Below, one piece after another: positions 1 to 7,313 of a DNA stretch of 12,180 nucleotides. The position numbers were made by a program, and so were the translations under genes. Numbering within the stretch: position 1 is the stretch's first letter; the number at the start of each line of letters is the position of its first letter. The notes below the pieces were generated by a model. That model saw only the letters and a program-made list of their open reading frames with translations, searched no databases and was not told the origin of the DNA. Source of the stretch: Spirochaetaceae bacterium (GTDB lineage: Bacteria; Spirochaetota; Spirochaetia; Treponematales; Breznakiellaceae); contig JAIRSS010000068.1 of NCBI GenBank assembly GCA_031255315.1, positions 1-12,180 of the forward strand, read 5' to 3'.

Positions 1-84
1 ATATTTGATACGCTCATTCCCATCAATAGCAACACTTTTGCTGTCAAAAATATCAACGAGGATAAGGAGGACCTTGCCGCTTAA
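1..84 (+). CDS. 3' end of an unidentified gene (partial)
   Basis: The frame is open from the first base of the window and stops at TAA 82-84, giving 27 residues that end NINEDKEDLAA. The 5' part lies outside the window. The acidic, charged tail gives no family assignment, and the codons look ordinary. No T-rich hairpin terminator follows; only a weak AT-rich repeat (TAATTA at 82-87 and 95-100) is visible. This could be the end of any cytoplasmic protein, or a chance open frame at the edge. Confidence 0.45.
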   Translation: MFDTLIPINSNTFAVKNINEDKEDLAA

Positions 85-134
85 TTACTGTAAATAATTA
101 TGCTTGCCAGTATAAATACATCCCCTTCCGTCAT
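81..134 (-). CDS. 17-codon ORF with a strong ribosome binding site, possibly a truncated gene start
   Basis: On the minus strand, ATG at 134-132 opens a 17-residue frame (MTEGDVFILASIIIYSN) ending in TAA at 83-81. The sequence GGGAGGGG at 145-138 is a very good Shine-Dalgarno a few bases before the ATG, and a perfect TATAAT hexamer lies upstream at 170-165. The stop overlaps the stop of the opposite-strand partial gene, as if the rest of a gene had been cut away. It may be a gene-start remnant, a leader peptide or chance. The peptide matches nothing I know. Confidence 0.2.
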   Translation of the reverse strand: MTEGDVFILASIIIYSN

Positions 135-164
135 TTTCCCCTCCCGGAACATGGACTTCAGGGC

Positions 165-170
165 ATTATA
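165..170 (-). promoter_or_regulatory. Perfect -10-like hexamer TATAAT
   Basis: TATAAT reads on the minus strand about 20 bases before the Shine-Dalgarno of the 17-codon ORF. The only good -35-like hexamer, TTGACC at 198-193, is 22 bases away, longer than the usual 16-18. This is therefore at best half a promoter. It could be an orphaned promoter left by rearrangement of the neighbouring transposase remnant. Confidence 0.25.
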
Positions 171-222
171 TCATGATTTTGAGAAAGTTATGGGTCAAGT
201 TTAGCCCTTGCCCTGCGGTTAT

Positions 223-390
223 TCATCGTTTTGCCCCGATCTGTAACCAGTGTTTTTTCCCTTCCTGAGTGAGGAGGTGGACGGCGTATTTCGGTGATAC
301 CCGGTGGAAGCCATGAACTCGTCGGGAATCCGTTTAGTCTTTTTGACCGGGTTTAGTTTAGCGAGATACGGTAAGATTTTAACGTGAGGA
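223..390 (-). pseudogene. Frameshifted N-terminal remnant of an integrase-type transposase
   Basis: On the minus strand the frame reads KKTKRIPDEFMASTGYHR. This resembles the N-terminal helix-turn-helix region of transposases with an integrase catalytic domain, whose typical pattern is K..ILDEF...TGYHRKYA..LL. Near 289-291 the frame breaks. Reading on in the neighbouring frame restores the family pattern as YAVHLLTQEGKKHW, up to TGA at 225-223. One deleted base therefore separates the two halves of the conserved motif. The catalytic DDE domain is absent. The region beyond about 390 on the 5' side no longer resembles a transposase. No terminal inverted repeats could be fixed. The motif reading is direct; the family assignment is from memory of such elements. 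It is a decayed mobile element, not a functional gene. Confidence 0.6.
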
Positions 391-517
391 ATTCGATCCC
401 ACAGGGTGAGATTTAACCCGAGGCAACACGCGCGGCCTTGAAAAAAAAGACCCCTGCCTGTACGATAGAAGCCAGGGCCTGCACAACAACAGCCGCGGCC
501 TAAAAAAAGGAGCATAT

Positions 518-799
518 ATGAACAACGATTTTATTCCCGCCTCCACCGCAGCCTATCACGCCGCCGAGGCCTCTAACACGGGCAAAATTGATCGGGAAGA
601 CCGCCGGCAAAAGCGGGCGGAGCTGATGAAAAACATCCGCAAGATAAAGAACGCTTGCCTCAACGAATATCCACTGAACGCGGGAACCTCCGAAATTTTG
701 CTGGACTTCAGCCTGCATACCAATTCGAGGATACGGAGCTGGGCCGGGCGCTCTTCATCCGATTTTTTGGGATTTTATGCGCGAAGCGCAACAAACTGA
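518..799 (+). CDS. Small hypothetical protein, possibly frame-disrupted
   Basis: This 93-residue ORF starts at ATG 518 behind a clear AAGGAG (507-512). The N-terminal 70 residues are charged and helical (DREDRRQKRAELMKNIRKIKN at about 25-45), with no signal peptide or membrane segment. The last 25 residues (RIRSWAGRSSSDF...) are Ser/Arg-rich and have poor codon quality. The neighbouring frame over the same bases reads QFEDTELGRALFIRFF with GC-rich third positions typical of this genome, so a frameshift or small deletion near 700-720 probably changed the original C-terminus. The ORF ends 15 bases before thrH and could be co-transcribed with it. I do not recognise the family with confidence. 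It may be a decayed copy of a small treponemal hypothetical protein. No function is assigned. Confidence 0.5.
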   Translation: MNNDFIPASTAAYHAAEASNTGKIDREDRRQKRAELMKNIRKIKNACLNEYPLNAGTSEILLDFSLHTNSRIRSWAGRSSSDFLGFYARSATN

Positions 800-814
800 T
801 AGGGGAAAAAAAAT

Positions 815-1429
815 ATGCGTATTGTTTGCCTTGATTTGGAAGGGGTTCTGGTCCCCGAAATTTGGATTGCCTTTGCCGGGGCGGTGGGGATTCCCGAATT
901 CCGGCGGACCACCAGGGACGAGCCGGACTACGACAAGCTGATGGCGTACCGTATCGGCCTGCTCCGCAACCACGCGCTCAGGCTGCCGGACATACAGCGG
1001 GTGATAGGCGGGATGGAGCCTCTGGAGGGGGCGGCGGAATTTGCCCGGGCCGTGCGGGAACGGACACAGCTTATCATTCTCTCCGACACCTTTGAGCAGT
1101 TTGCCGCGCCCCTGATGGCGAAGCTAAACTACCCCACCCTGTTCTGCAACAGTCTGACAACCGCGCCGGACGGAACTATCACCGGTTACCGCCTGCGCCA
1201 GCAGAACGGCAAAAAACACGCCGTTGCGGCCTTCAAGTCTATCAATATGAAAGTCTTCGCCGCGGGAGATTCCTTCAACGATCTCGCGATGATCCATGAA
1301 GCCGACGCCGGCTGCCTTTTCCGCCCTCCTCCGGGCATAGCGGAAAGCCGCCCGGACCTGCCCAGGGTGGACGCCTTTGCGGACCTCCTGGCGCGGATTG
1401 ACGATTTTTTAACAACCCCGCTTGGTTAG
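815..1429 (+). CDS. thrH: ThrH: phosphoserine phosphatase / homoserine phosphotransferase
   Basis: This 204-residue HAD-superfamily enzyme is the usual length for ThrH. It carries the ThrH-specific version of HAD motif I, DLEGVLVPE (nucleophile D7; the second acidic position is E9 rather than D), motif II IILSD (S90), a lysine in NGKKHAV (K133/K134) and motif III AAGDSFND (D152, D156). ThrH dephosphorylates phosphoserine in the last step of serine synthesis and can transfer the phosphate to homoserine, feeding threonine synthesis. It is cytoplasmic and needs Mg2+. The start is set by AGGGG at 801-805, nine bases upstream. The 3' end overlaps the convergent era stop by 4 bases. Assignment to ThrH rather than classical SerB rests on the motif I sequence and the short length without an ACT domain. 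Confidence 0.93.
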   Translation: MRIVCLDLEGVLVPEIWIAFAGAVGIPEFRRTTRDEPDYDKLMAYRIGLLRNHALRLPDIQRVIGGMEPLEGAAEFARAVRERTQLIILSDTFEQFAAPLMAKLNYPTLFCNSLTTAPDGTITGYRLRQQNGKKHAVAAFKSINMKVFAAGDSFNDLAMIHEADAGCLFRPPPGIAESRPDLPRVDAFADLLARIDDFLTTPLG

Positions 1430-1433
1430 CGGG
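1417..1433. terminator. Hairpin across the convergent thrH/era stop codons
   Basis: CCCGCT (1417-1422), loop TGGTT, AGCGGG (1428-1433) form a perfect 6-bp GC-rich stem with a 5-base loop. It sits exactly over the 4-base overlap of the two stop codons. Neither side has a proper T-run: the minus-strand RNA continues GUUGUU and the plus-strand RNA continues UAAUAAG. It may act as a weak bidirectional terminator or as a 3'-end stabilising structure. Confidence 0.35.
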
Positions 1434-2382
1434 TAATAAGCCGCTTAAGGACGGCGTCGTTGTGGCGCCAGTCATGGGCGGTTTTAACCCGCAGATCCAA
1501 CTCCACCTTCCAGTCAAGGATGCGGTTGAGGTCTTTCTGCGCGGCCTGGCGGATAGCTTTGATCATGGCGCCGCCTTTGCCCACCACCATGCCTTTCTGG
1601 GATTCCCGCTCGGTGATGATAAAAGCCCGCACCCACAGCCGGGCGTCCCCGTCTTTAAGCTCCGCATCCGCCACCTCCACGTAAAGCGAGTGGGGCAGTT
1701 CCTGGCGCAGACGGTTGACCGCCTTTTCCCTGATGATCTCGGCGATGCGAAAATTCAGGTCCTGATCGGTATAGTAGTCTTCGGGATACAGGGGCGGGCC
1801 CGAAGGAGCCATGTTGAAAAGGCGGGCAAGAAGCGGATCAACCCCTTCGTGTTTCAGGGCGGAAACGGGGAACCGCCGGGATGCGTCCAGGCCGGGGAAA
1901 CGGGCATCCAGGAATTCCCGGACCGCCTCGATCTCCGCCTCCGGCGCGTCCATTTTGTTGACCGCCGCAACCATGCGTTCCGTGCAGCCCGCCAGTCGTT
2001 CCGCGACCGCTTCCTCTTCCGGGCCAGGTTTCCGGGAAACGTCCAGCACATACAGGATGAGTTCCGCCTCTCCCACCGCCCTGCCGGCCACCTCCATGAG
2101 CCGCTTATTCAGTTTCCGCTCCGAGATATGCTGGCCCGGCGTATCCACGAAAATGAGCTGCCCCTCCGGGCGGTTGACGATGCCCCTGACGGCGTTCCGG
2201 GTGGTCTGGGGGACCGGGCTTACAATGGCGACCTTCGCGCCGCAGAAGGCGTTGACCAGGGTGGATTTTCCCACCGAGGGCCGGCCTACAACCGCCACAA
2301 AAGCGGACTTCTTATACCCGCCATGCGGAGGGGTTTCCTGCGGGGGCCCCGCCGCGTCCAACGCGCTGTTTTCCCTATGCAT
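1426..2382 (-). CDS. era: Era GTPase (30S ribosome maturation)
   Basis: This 318-residue protein has all Era hallmarks. G1 is GRPSVGKST (33-41), G2 threonines are T60/T61, G3 is DTPG (80-83), G4 is NKMD (142-145) and G5 is SALK (174-177). A C-terminal KH domain carries VVGKGGAMIKAI (266-277). Era is an essential GTPase that binds the 3' end of 16S rRNA and helps process and assemble the 30S subunit near the membrane. About 24 residues precede the usual N-terminus; an in-frame stop lies just before the chosen ATG, so it cannot start further upstream. AAGGAG lies 11 bases before the ATG, slightly far. It is the last gene of the minus-strand cluster, 27 bases after the patatin-like gene. Confidence 0.97.
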   Translation of the reverse strand: MHRENSALDAAGPPQETPPHGGYKKSAFVAVVGRPSVGKSTLVNAFCGAKVAIVSPVPQTTRNAVRGIVNRPEGQLIFVDTPGQHISERKLNKRLMEVAGRAVGEAELILYVLDVSRKPGPEEEAVAERLAGCTERMVAAVNKMDAPEAEIEAVREFLDARFPGLDASRRFPVSALKHEGVDPLLARLFNMAPSGPPLYPEDYYTDQDLNFRIAEIIREKAVNRLRQELPHSLYVEVADAELKDGDARLWVRAFIITERESQKGMVVGKGGAMIKAIRQAAQKDLNRILDWKVELDLRVKTAHDWRHNDAVLKRLITR

Positions 2383-2409
2383 CCTTCATTCAACTCCTTG
2401 TCTTCATCA

Positions 2410-3339
2410 TCAGATCTCCCGCCGCGGGTAATCCGCCGCGCCGGATTTCCAGCCGCGCCGCCGCGCCAGGAACGCCCCCAGGCCTGAACCGAAGAAGGCC
2501 GCCAGGTTCTCTTCGTTTTCCCGGACCGCCTGCTCTCCCAGGGCTATCAACTCATGTTTCTTGTCAAAGGAAAGCGGCGTGGCGCTGTCGTGTACCGCGG
2601 TAATAACCAAGGCCGGATGATCCGTTCCGGCCCGGCTGTGCAGCAGCCTGAGGGCCGTCTCCAGGGAACGATAGAGGATTTTAGGGGATGTATCAAAATT
2701 ATGGGCGGGAAGGGTTTTGAACGCTCCGACTTTAACGGCCAGGATACGCTTGAAGCCTTCCTCTGCGGCGATACGGACGGGCATGTTGTCCCCAAGCCCG
2801 CCGTCCACCAGGAACATTTCTCCCTCTTTTACGGGCTCAAAAAACCCGGGAAACGACATGGACGCCCGTATGGCCCGCGCAAGATTACCGGACCGGAACA
2901 CCACTTCTTCCCCGGAAACGAGGTCCACCGCGTTGCACCGGAAGGGGATGCGGGTCTCCTCAATGTTCTTGTTCCCTGTGAGCTTTTCAATCAGGGCGCG
3001 CACCTGGTTCCCCGAATCCATCCCCGGCTTACCGGCTAAGGTCCCGATAAGCTGCCCCGCCTGAAGGAACTTCCCCACCGGCCCGTTTAACTTGAATACA
3101 AAACTGTCCAGGTACTGGGTTATATCGAATTCCTCAAGGGTAAACCGGGCCAGCTCAGGAACCGCCATTCCCGAGGCGTACAGCCCGCCCACTATAGCCC
3201 CCATAGACGTTCCCGCTATCAGAGACGGCTCCGGATATCCTTTGTCCAGCAGGGCTTTGATCACCCCGATATGGGCGAGTCCTTTGGCCCCTCCCCCGGA
3301 GAGAACCAGGGCCCACCGCAGTTTTCGATTTATACGCAT
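2410..3339 (-). CDS. Patatin-like phospholipase (RssA/NTE type)
   Basis: This 309-residue serine hydrolase has the complete patatin core: glycine-rich oxyanion loop SGGGAKG (14-20), nucleophile elbow GTSMG with S45, and the dyad aspartate in DGG (D179). Family members cleave acyl ester bonds of phospholipids; the actual substrate cannot be read from the sequence. There is no signal peptide or membrane helix, so it is probably cytoplasmic or peripherally bound. The frame stays open upstream to 3879, but the ATG at 3339 is preceded by GGAGG at 3347-3343 and begins just before the conserved core. The upstream part overlaps the M24 peptidase gene and has no homology. It lies 64 bases after the peptidase gene and 27 bases before era. 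Confidence 0.9.
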   Translation of the reverse strand: MRINRKLRWALVLSGGGAKGLAHIGVIKALLDKGYPEPSLIAGTSMGAIVGGLYASGMAVPELARFTLEEFDITQYLDSFVFKLNGPVGKFLQAGQLIGTLAGKPGMDSGNQVRALIEKLTGNKNIEETRIPFRCNAVDLVSGEEVVFRSGNLARAIRASMSFPGFFEPVKEGEMFLVDGGLGDNMPVRIAAEEGFKRILAVKVGAFKTLPAHNFDTSPKILYRSLETALRLLHSRAGTDHPALVITAVHDSATPLSFDKKHELIALGEQAVRENEENLAAFFGSGLGAFLARRRGWKSGAADYPRREI

Positions 3340-3403
3340 ATTCCTCCGAACAACCCCATCGGGGATACGAAAATTTTTAAAACCCCCGTCTCTTTGCCGC
3401 CCG

Positions 3404-4507
3404 CTACAGGCTCCTGAGTTCCCGGGGATACTGATGAAGAACTTCAGGGCCGTCTTCACCAACAGCGACAAGGTTTTCGATCCTGACTCCCAGTTTGCCG
3501 GGCAGATAGATTCCCGGCTCAATGGAAAACACCATGCCCGGTTTAACCGGCGTCTGTTCCCCCGGCGCTGCGGACGCGCCTTCGTGGCTTTCCATGCCGA
3601 TGCCGTGGCCGGTCCGGTGAGTAAAATACCCGCCGTATCCATACCCCTCAATGACGGATCGGGCGGCGGCGTCCACATCCCCCAGGAGGTTTCCCGGACG
3701 GGCTTTAGCCTCAGCCGCCAGATGGGCCTCCAGCACGATTCCATGCACGGTCTCAAATTCCTTTTCCGGCTCCCCAACGAAAAACGTGCGGGAACAGTCG
3801 GTAAAGTAGCCTTCCAGGGAACCCCAGAAGTCGATAAGCAGCCCCTTACCCGGCTGTATGACGGCGTTCCCGGTAACATGGTGGGGTACGGCGGCGTCCG
3901 CCCCCACCGCTACAATGGAACCGGAGGTCTCAAATCCGGCTTCGCGCATACAGGCGGCAAGCTTCAGGGCAAAATCTTTTTCGGTTTTTCCAATCCAATA
4001 CCTTCCCCGTGAAACGAGGCCGCCCAGTATCCGGTCCGCCAGCAGGGAAGCCCGGCGTATCAGGTCCAGTTCGGCGTCGTCCTTATACTGACGCTGGGGA
4101 TCCATGAGGAGCGATCCCAGGATGAATTCCGTTTCCGGGAAAGCCCCGCTCAACGGGACGGAAAAGAGCGCCGGAAGGGAAGGCTCAAGCGCCGCCTTCT
4201 GTACCGCGACGCCCCGGGTTTTAAGCGCCGCCGTGAGGGTTGCAAACGGATCCTCCCCGTCAGACCACAGGAGAAATTCCGGAACAGGCATAACATCCGC
4301 CTGGGCCCGGTACAACGCGTTGACCAGGGCAAAGGGTTCCCCCCGGACGGGCAGGACCAGCAAAAACAGCCGCTCGTCTCCAGGAAGAGAATATCCTGAC
4401 AGATAGCGCAGGTTTGGAGAGGGGCTCACGAAAAAAACATCCACTCCCTCGTGTTCCATACGCTCCCGGGTCTTTTGAAGCCGTCTCTGATGCTGTTCTT
4501 TGTTCAT
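3404..4507 (-). CDS. M24 family Xaa-Pro aminopeptidase / dipeptidase
   Basis: The 367 residues show the two-domain layout of prolidase-type enzymes: an N-terminal creatinase-like domain (about 1-135) and a C-terminal pita-bread domain (about 140-365). All five metal ligands are visible: D226, D237, H301 (in HRTGHGIG), E330 (in SIEPGIYL) and E344 (in VRIEN). H209 in PHH is the usual substrate-binding histidine. The enzyme should remove an N-terminal residue before proline, or cleave Xaa-Pro dipeptides, using two Mn/Co ions. It lacks a signal peptide and is probably cytoplasmic. Only a weak GGGGA precedes the ATG. The gene lies 36 bases after the exported NHL protein. Sequence alone does not separate aminopeptidase P from prolidase. 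Confidence 0.92.
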   Translation of the reverse strand: MNKEQHQRRLQKTRERMEHEGVDVFFVSPSPNLRYLSGYSLPGDERLFLLVLPVRGEPFALVNALYRAQADVMPVPEFLLWSDGEDPFATLTAALKTRGVAVQKAALEPSLPALFSVPLSGAFPETEFILGSLLMDPQRQYKDDAELDLIRRASLLADRILGGLVSRGRYWIGKTEKDFALKLAACMREAGFETSGSIVAVGADAAVPHHVTGNAVIQPGKGLLIDFWGSLEGYFTDCSRTFFVGEPEKEFETVHGIVLEAHLAAEAKARPGNLLGDVDAAARSVIEGYGYGGYFTHRTGHGIGMESHEGASAAPGEQTPVKPGMVFSIEPGIYLPGKLGVRIENLVAVGEDGPEVLHQYPRELRSL

Positions 4508-4543
4508 ACGATGTCCCCGTACTAAAATCTCATTCCCGAACGT

Positions 4544-6613
4544 TCACCCTTCAGGAGGGAAATAGCCCGTGCTGTCCCGCCCGGACCGTTCCAACAGGTA
4601 GACTTCCGCTTCCACCGGGAGGTAGGATCTGCCATAATCCGCGGACAGCCGGGACCGGTAATTCAGAATGTAGGAACCTGAGGGCGTATGCGTTAATTGC
4701 TCCAGGGCGGGGCCTATGCCTTCGGGCTGGTACAAGGAAAGGACGCTGCCGCCGGTCCGGTTACAGAGATAGCGTATATCCGCGTCCGCCGAATTTCCCC
4801 CAACAAGAACCGCCAGAAAGACGACCCCGTTATTGGCCATATACGCCGCAAGTTCCGAAAGACTATACTGCTCAAACGCACGTTCCCCCAGCCGCCCGGT
4901 GGTAACAAAGACTACCGCCCGCTTCTTTGCTCCGGCGAACAGGTCCGTGGCCGCAAGACGGAGCCCAAGATCGAAGCGCCAGAGGGGGGTATAGGCGGAG
5001 GCGGCGCCCCGGCCAGCCTGGGCAAGGACGGCCGCGCTGACATCCCCCGCGGCCTCTCCCAAACGCTCCCGGAAGGGTTGTTCCCCAGCGGAAACCAGGG
5101 AACGGATACGTCCGGGCGACGCGTTGATGTCCCGAACCGCCGCAACAAGATCGTCCTGTAGGCGGGAAGACTCAGGAGACCGTTCTACCAGAACGGCGAT
5201 ATCCGTATCGGCGGATCGGTATCCGGCGTAGAGAAAATTCTGTTCCGCCGCCGCCTGCCCGTTCTCACTGAGGAGGAAATTCCGCCCGTCGAGGCCGACG
5301 ATGGGCCGGCGGGTCCGGTCCTGCACCTGGAGTTCCACGGTTACCAGGGGAAAATTATCCGACGCAACCCGTTCTATCTGGACGAAAAGCCCGGAGGCTA
5401 TGTTGTCTATCGGGGTCATTACCAGGACTTCATCGGCGTTGAAACTGGCGGCTAAAATGTTTCCGTTGCCGTCCGCGTCCGCCCCGATAATCCGCCCCGA
5501 CGCGTTTCCGGCAACGCCGATTTCCGAAACAATGGCCGAATCGACGTCAATAAGGAGCAGGCGGTTAGCGTCTACCGCAAGAAGCCGGCCGTCGGGGAAG
5601 AATCTAAGGCTCTCCGGGCCGCGCAAGCCCTCCAAGGCCAAAGCGTCCATGTACTGCCCGTTCCGGTCAAAGGCGTAAATCTGCCGGGAAACGCCGTCGG
5701 CGACGAAGACGCGCCCCTCTCCGGCGGCAATACCGGTGGGCGAAAGAAGCCCCTGGAACCCCCCTCCCCGCTGCCCGAAGGATGCGATGAACGTTCCGCC
5801 GGGATCAAACTTGGAAATACGGCGGTTCCCGTATTCCGCCACATAGAGATACCCCTCTTCATCAACGGCGATGTTTTGGGGGCCCGCGAGTTTCCCCGGC
5901 TCAATACCTTTGGAACCTATGTAATACTGCCAGTCTCCTTCCGCGTTTAGCACGCTGATCCTGCCGCCCCGGAATTCGGAAACGAAGAGTTTGCCGTCCT
6001 GCCCGCGGGCTATGTCGTAGGGCCGGTCAAAGCCGTTGATAGGCCCCCGGCGGCGCCTGCGGATGAGGCCGTTCACATCAATTTGCAGAATCTCATTGGT
6101 ACCATAGGCCGCAACCCAGGCGGAACCGTCTTCCAGGGCGAGAACGGCGCTCGGCTGCCTGAAAGCCACGATATTGTCATACCGGCCCGGATACCGTCCG
6201 GCCTCCACATACCGGGCGTCGTCGTCAATATAGGGAAAAAGACTGCGGCGGTTCCGTACTGTTTCTATACGGTTGGACAGAAGCAGCGTCTCAGGCGCGC
6301 GATCTCCGTATATCCCGGCGGCGGCCTGCCACTGCCTTAGGGCGGTGTCCTCCAGGCCGGACCGGTAATAGGCGCGGCCCAACCAGTCCAGGTAAAGGGG
6401 ATCCCCGGGCCGGTAAGAAAGAGCCCGCTCAAAAGAAAGAATAGCTTCATTGAACGCATACCGATTATACGCCTGCACGCCTACCCAAAATTCCTCCCGG
6501 GAATACACGGCGTCCCGGTCGGTCCCGCCTCCTCCCGCGGGCTGCTGGGATTCCAGAAAAGCCGGAATGACAAGGAGCGCCGACGCCAGCGCCATAAACC
6601 TGATTCCCCTCAT
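4544..6613 (-). CDS. Exported TPR / NHL-repeat / VWA-like protein
   Basis: This 689-residue protein starts with a signal peptide (RGIRFMALASALLVIPAF, no lipobox cysteine), so it is probably periplasmic. Two TPR-like repeats follow (about 40-100: AYNRYAFNEAILSFERALSYRPGD, then LGRAYYRSGLEDTALRQWQ). NHL-type beta-propeller blades occupy about 145-400, for example DRPYDIARGQDGKLFVSE and LAGPQNIAVDEEGYLYVAEYGNRRI. The C-terminal region (about 420-655) resembles a von Willebrand A fold (DIAVLVERSPES at 471, AVVFVTTGRLGE, VVFLAVLVGG). Its MIDAS motif is degenerate, so metal binding is doubtful. TPR, NHL and VWA modules all bind other proteins, so a scaffold role in the envelope is an inference. The start uses GAGGAG (6627-6622) and overlaps the upstream TPR gene stop as ATGA, implying translational coupling. 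Confidence 0.85.
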   Translation of the reverse strand: MRGIRFMALASALLVIPAFLESQQPAGGGGTDRDAVYSREEFWVGVQAYNRYAFNEAILSFERALSYRPGDPLYLDWLGRAYYRSGLEDTALRQWQAAAGIYGDRAPETLLLSNRIETVRNRRSLFPYIDDDARYVEAGRYPGRYDNIVAFRQPSAVLALEDGSAWVAAYGTNEILQIDVNGLIRRRRRGPINGFDRPYDIARGQDGKLFVSEFRGGRISVLNAEGDWQYYIGSKGIEPGKLAGPQNIAVDEEGYLYVAEYGNRRISKFDPGGTFIASFGQRGGGFQGLLSPTGIAAGEGRVFVADGVSRQIYAFDRNGQYMDALALEGLRGPESLRFFPDGRLLAVDANRLLLIDVDSAIVSEIGVAGNASGRIIGADADGNGNILAASFNADEVLVMTPIDNIASGLFVQIERVASDNFPLVTVELQVQDRTRRPIVGLDGRNFLLSENGQAAAEQNFLYAGYRSADTDIAVLVERSPESSRLQDDLVAAVRDINASPGRIRSLVSAGEQPFRERLGEAAGDVSAAVLAQAGRGAASAYTPLWRFDLGLRLAATDLFAGAKKRAVVFVTTGRLGERAFEQYSLSELAAYMANNGVVFLAVLVGGNSADADIRYLCNRTGGSVLSLYQPEGIGPALEQLTHTPSGSYILNYRSRLSADYGRSYLPVEAEVYLLERSGRDSTGYFPPEG

Positions 6614-7302
6614 GGCTTTATCTCCTCAATGATCCGCAGATGGTTTCGTATTTCTTTCTGACCAGGAGCCAGGTTCAGGGCCCGGCGGAGCCACACCCCA
6701 GCTTCGTGAGAATTACCGCTTTTATAGTACGCCCAGCCGAGGGAATCAAGGTACGCCGCGTTTCGAGGCCGCCGGTCCACCGCTTTCCGGCAGAACCTAA
6801 GCCCCCTCAAAACATCCTGTCCGGTATCCGCGAGAATGTAGCCCAGCCCGTTCATGGCGGTGGTATTATTCTCGTCAATTTTCAGGGCTTTTTCGTATAA
6901 TCGTACCGCCAGGACGGGGTTTTTCTGCATCCAGACAACGTAAGCCAGGGTGGTGTAAATCTGGACCGATACAAATCCGTTCTTTATGAGTTCTCCCAAT
7001 TCAAATTCGGCCAGCCGGGAGCGGTTGGTAATCGAATAAATGTAGGCCAGGGTCATATGGCACTGGTATACTCTGAGGGAATTCGCCCCCTTCGTAATAG
7101 CCTGTTCCAAATAGAGGCGGCCCTCGTCATAGCGGCCCAGCTTGGTATAACAGAGCCCCGCGTAGTAGGCCAGTTCCGTGTATTCTTCGGAATTAATCGC
7201 GTCGGTTTTGACCGTGAGGAATTCCCGGAGGGCTAAATCCCAGCGTTTGAGGCCGAAAAGCCGTTTCCCCTCCACCAATCCGGAAGCGTTGGTTTTCATC
7301 AT
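6610..7302 (-). CDS. TPR-repeat protein
   Basis: About 230 residues consist almost entirely of five tetratricopeptide repeats, for example ELAYYAGLCYTKLGRYDEGRLYLEQAI, TTAMNGLGYILADTG and AAYLDSLGWAYYKSGNSHEAGVWLRRALNLAP. There is no signal peptide or transmembrane segment. Repeats of this kind mediate protein-protein contacts; the partner is unknown. Its stop overlaps the start of the exported TPR/NHL protein by four bases (ATGA), and it begins about 10 bases after surE. Three consecutive start codons (GTG 7305, ATG 7302, ATG 7299) are possible, none with a strong Shine-Dalgarno; I chose the first ATG. The coupling suggests that the two TPR proteins are made in proportion and may interact, which is an inference. 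Confidence 0.85.
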   Translation of the reverse strand: MMKTNASGLVEGKRLFGLKRWDLALREFLTVKTDAINSEEYTELAYYAGLCYTKLGRYDEGRLYLEQAITKGANSLRVYQCHMTLAYIYSITNRSRLAEFELGELIKNGFVSVQIYTTLAYVVWMQKNPVLAVRLYEKALKIDENNTTAMNGLGYILADTGQDVLRGLRFCRKAVDRRPRNAAYLDSLGWAYYKSGNSHEAGVWLRRALNLAPGQKEIRNHLRIIEEIKP

Positions 7303-7313
7303 CACCCGCCGCC

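Larger units (their letters stand above)
85..517. other. Degraded intergenic region
   Basis: About 430 bases hold no intact gene of normal length. Apart from the transposase remnant and the 17-codon ORF, the right part (about 410-517) is open in the frame of the downstream small ORF but has no start codon. It carries two similar purine-rich blocks, CGCGGCCTTGAAAAAAAA at 432-449 and CGCGGCCTAAAAAAAGG at 494-510. The second supplies the Shine-Dalgarno of the gene at 518. No convincing promoter for the 518/thrH pair was found. A weak candidate is TTGACC at 343-348 with TACGGT at 367-372. No tRNA or other structured RNA is evident. Confidence 0.5.

Noticed and set aside
165..198. TTGACC and TATAAT as a complete minus-strand promoter
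   Set aside because: The 22-base spacing is too long for a normal sigma70 promoter, so only the -10-like element was reported.
1462..2487. A 341-codon plus-strand open frame opposite era
   Set aside because: It is antisense to a fully supported era gene, lacks a ribosome binding site and family motifs, and arises from GC-rich third codon positions. The same holds for the long plus-strand frames at 3092-4012 and 8256-9230.
3340..3879. 180-codon N-terminal extension of the patatin-like gene
   Set aside because: The upstream part overlaps the 3' end of the M24 peptidase gene in another frame and has no homology. The ATG at 3339 has a GGAGG site just before the conserved core.
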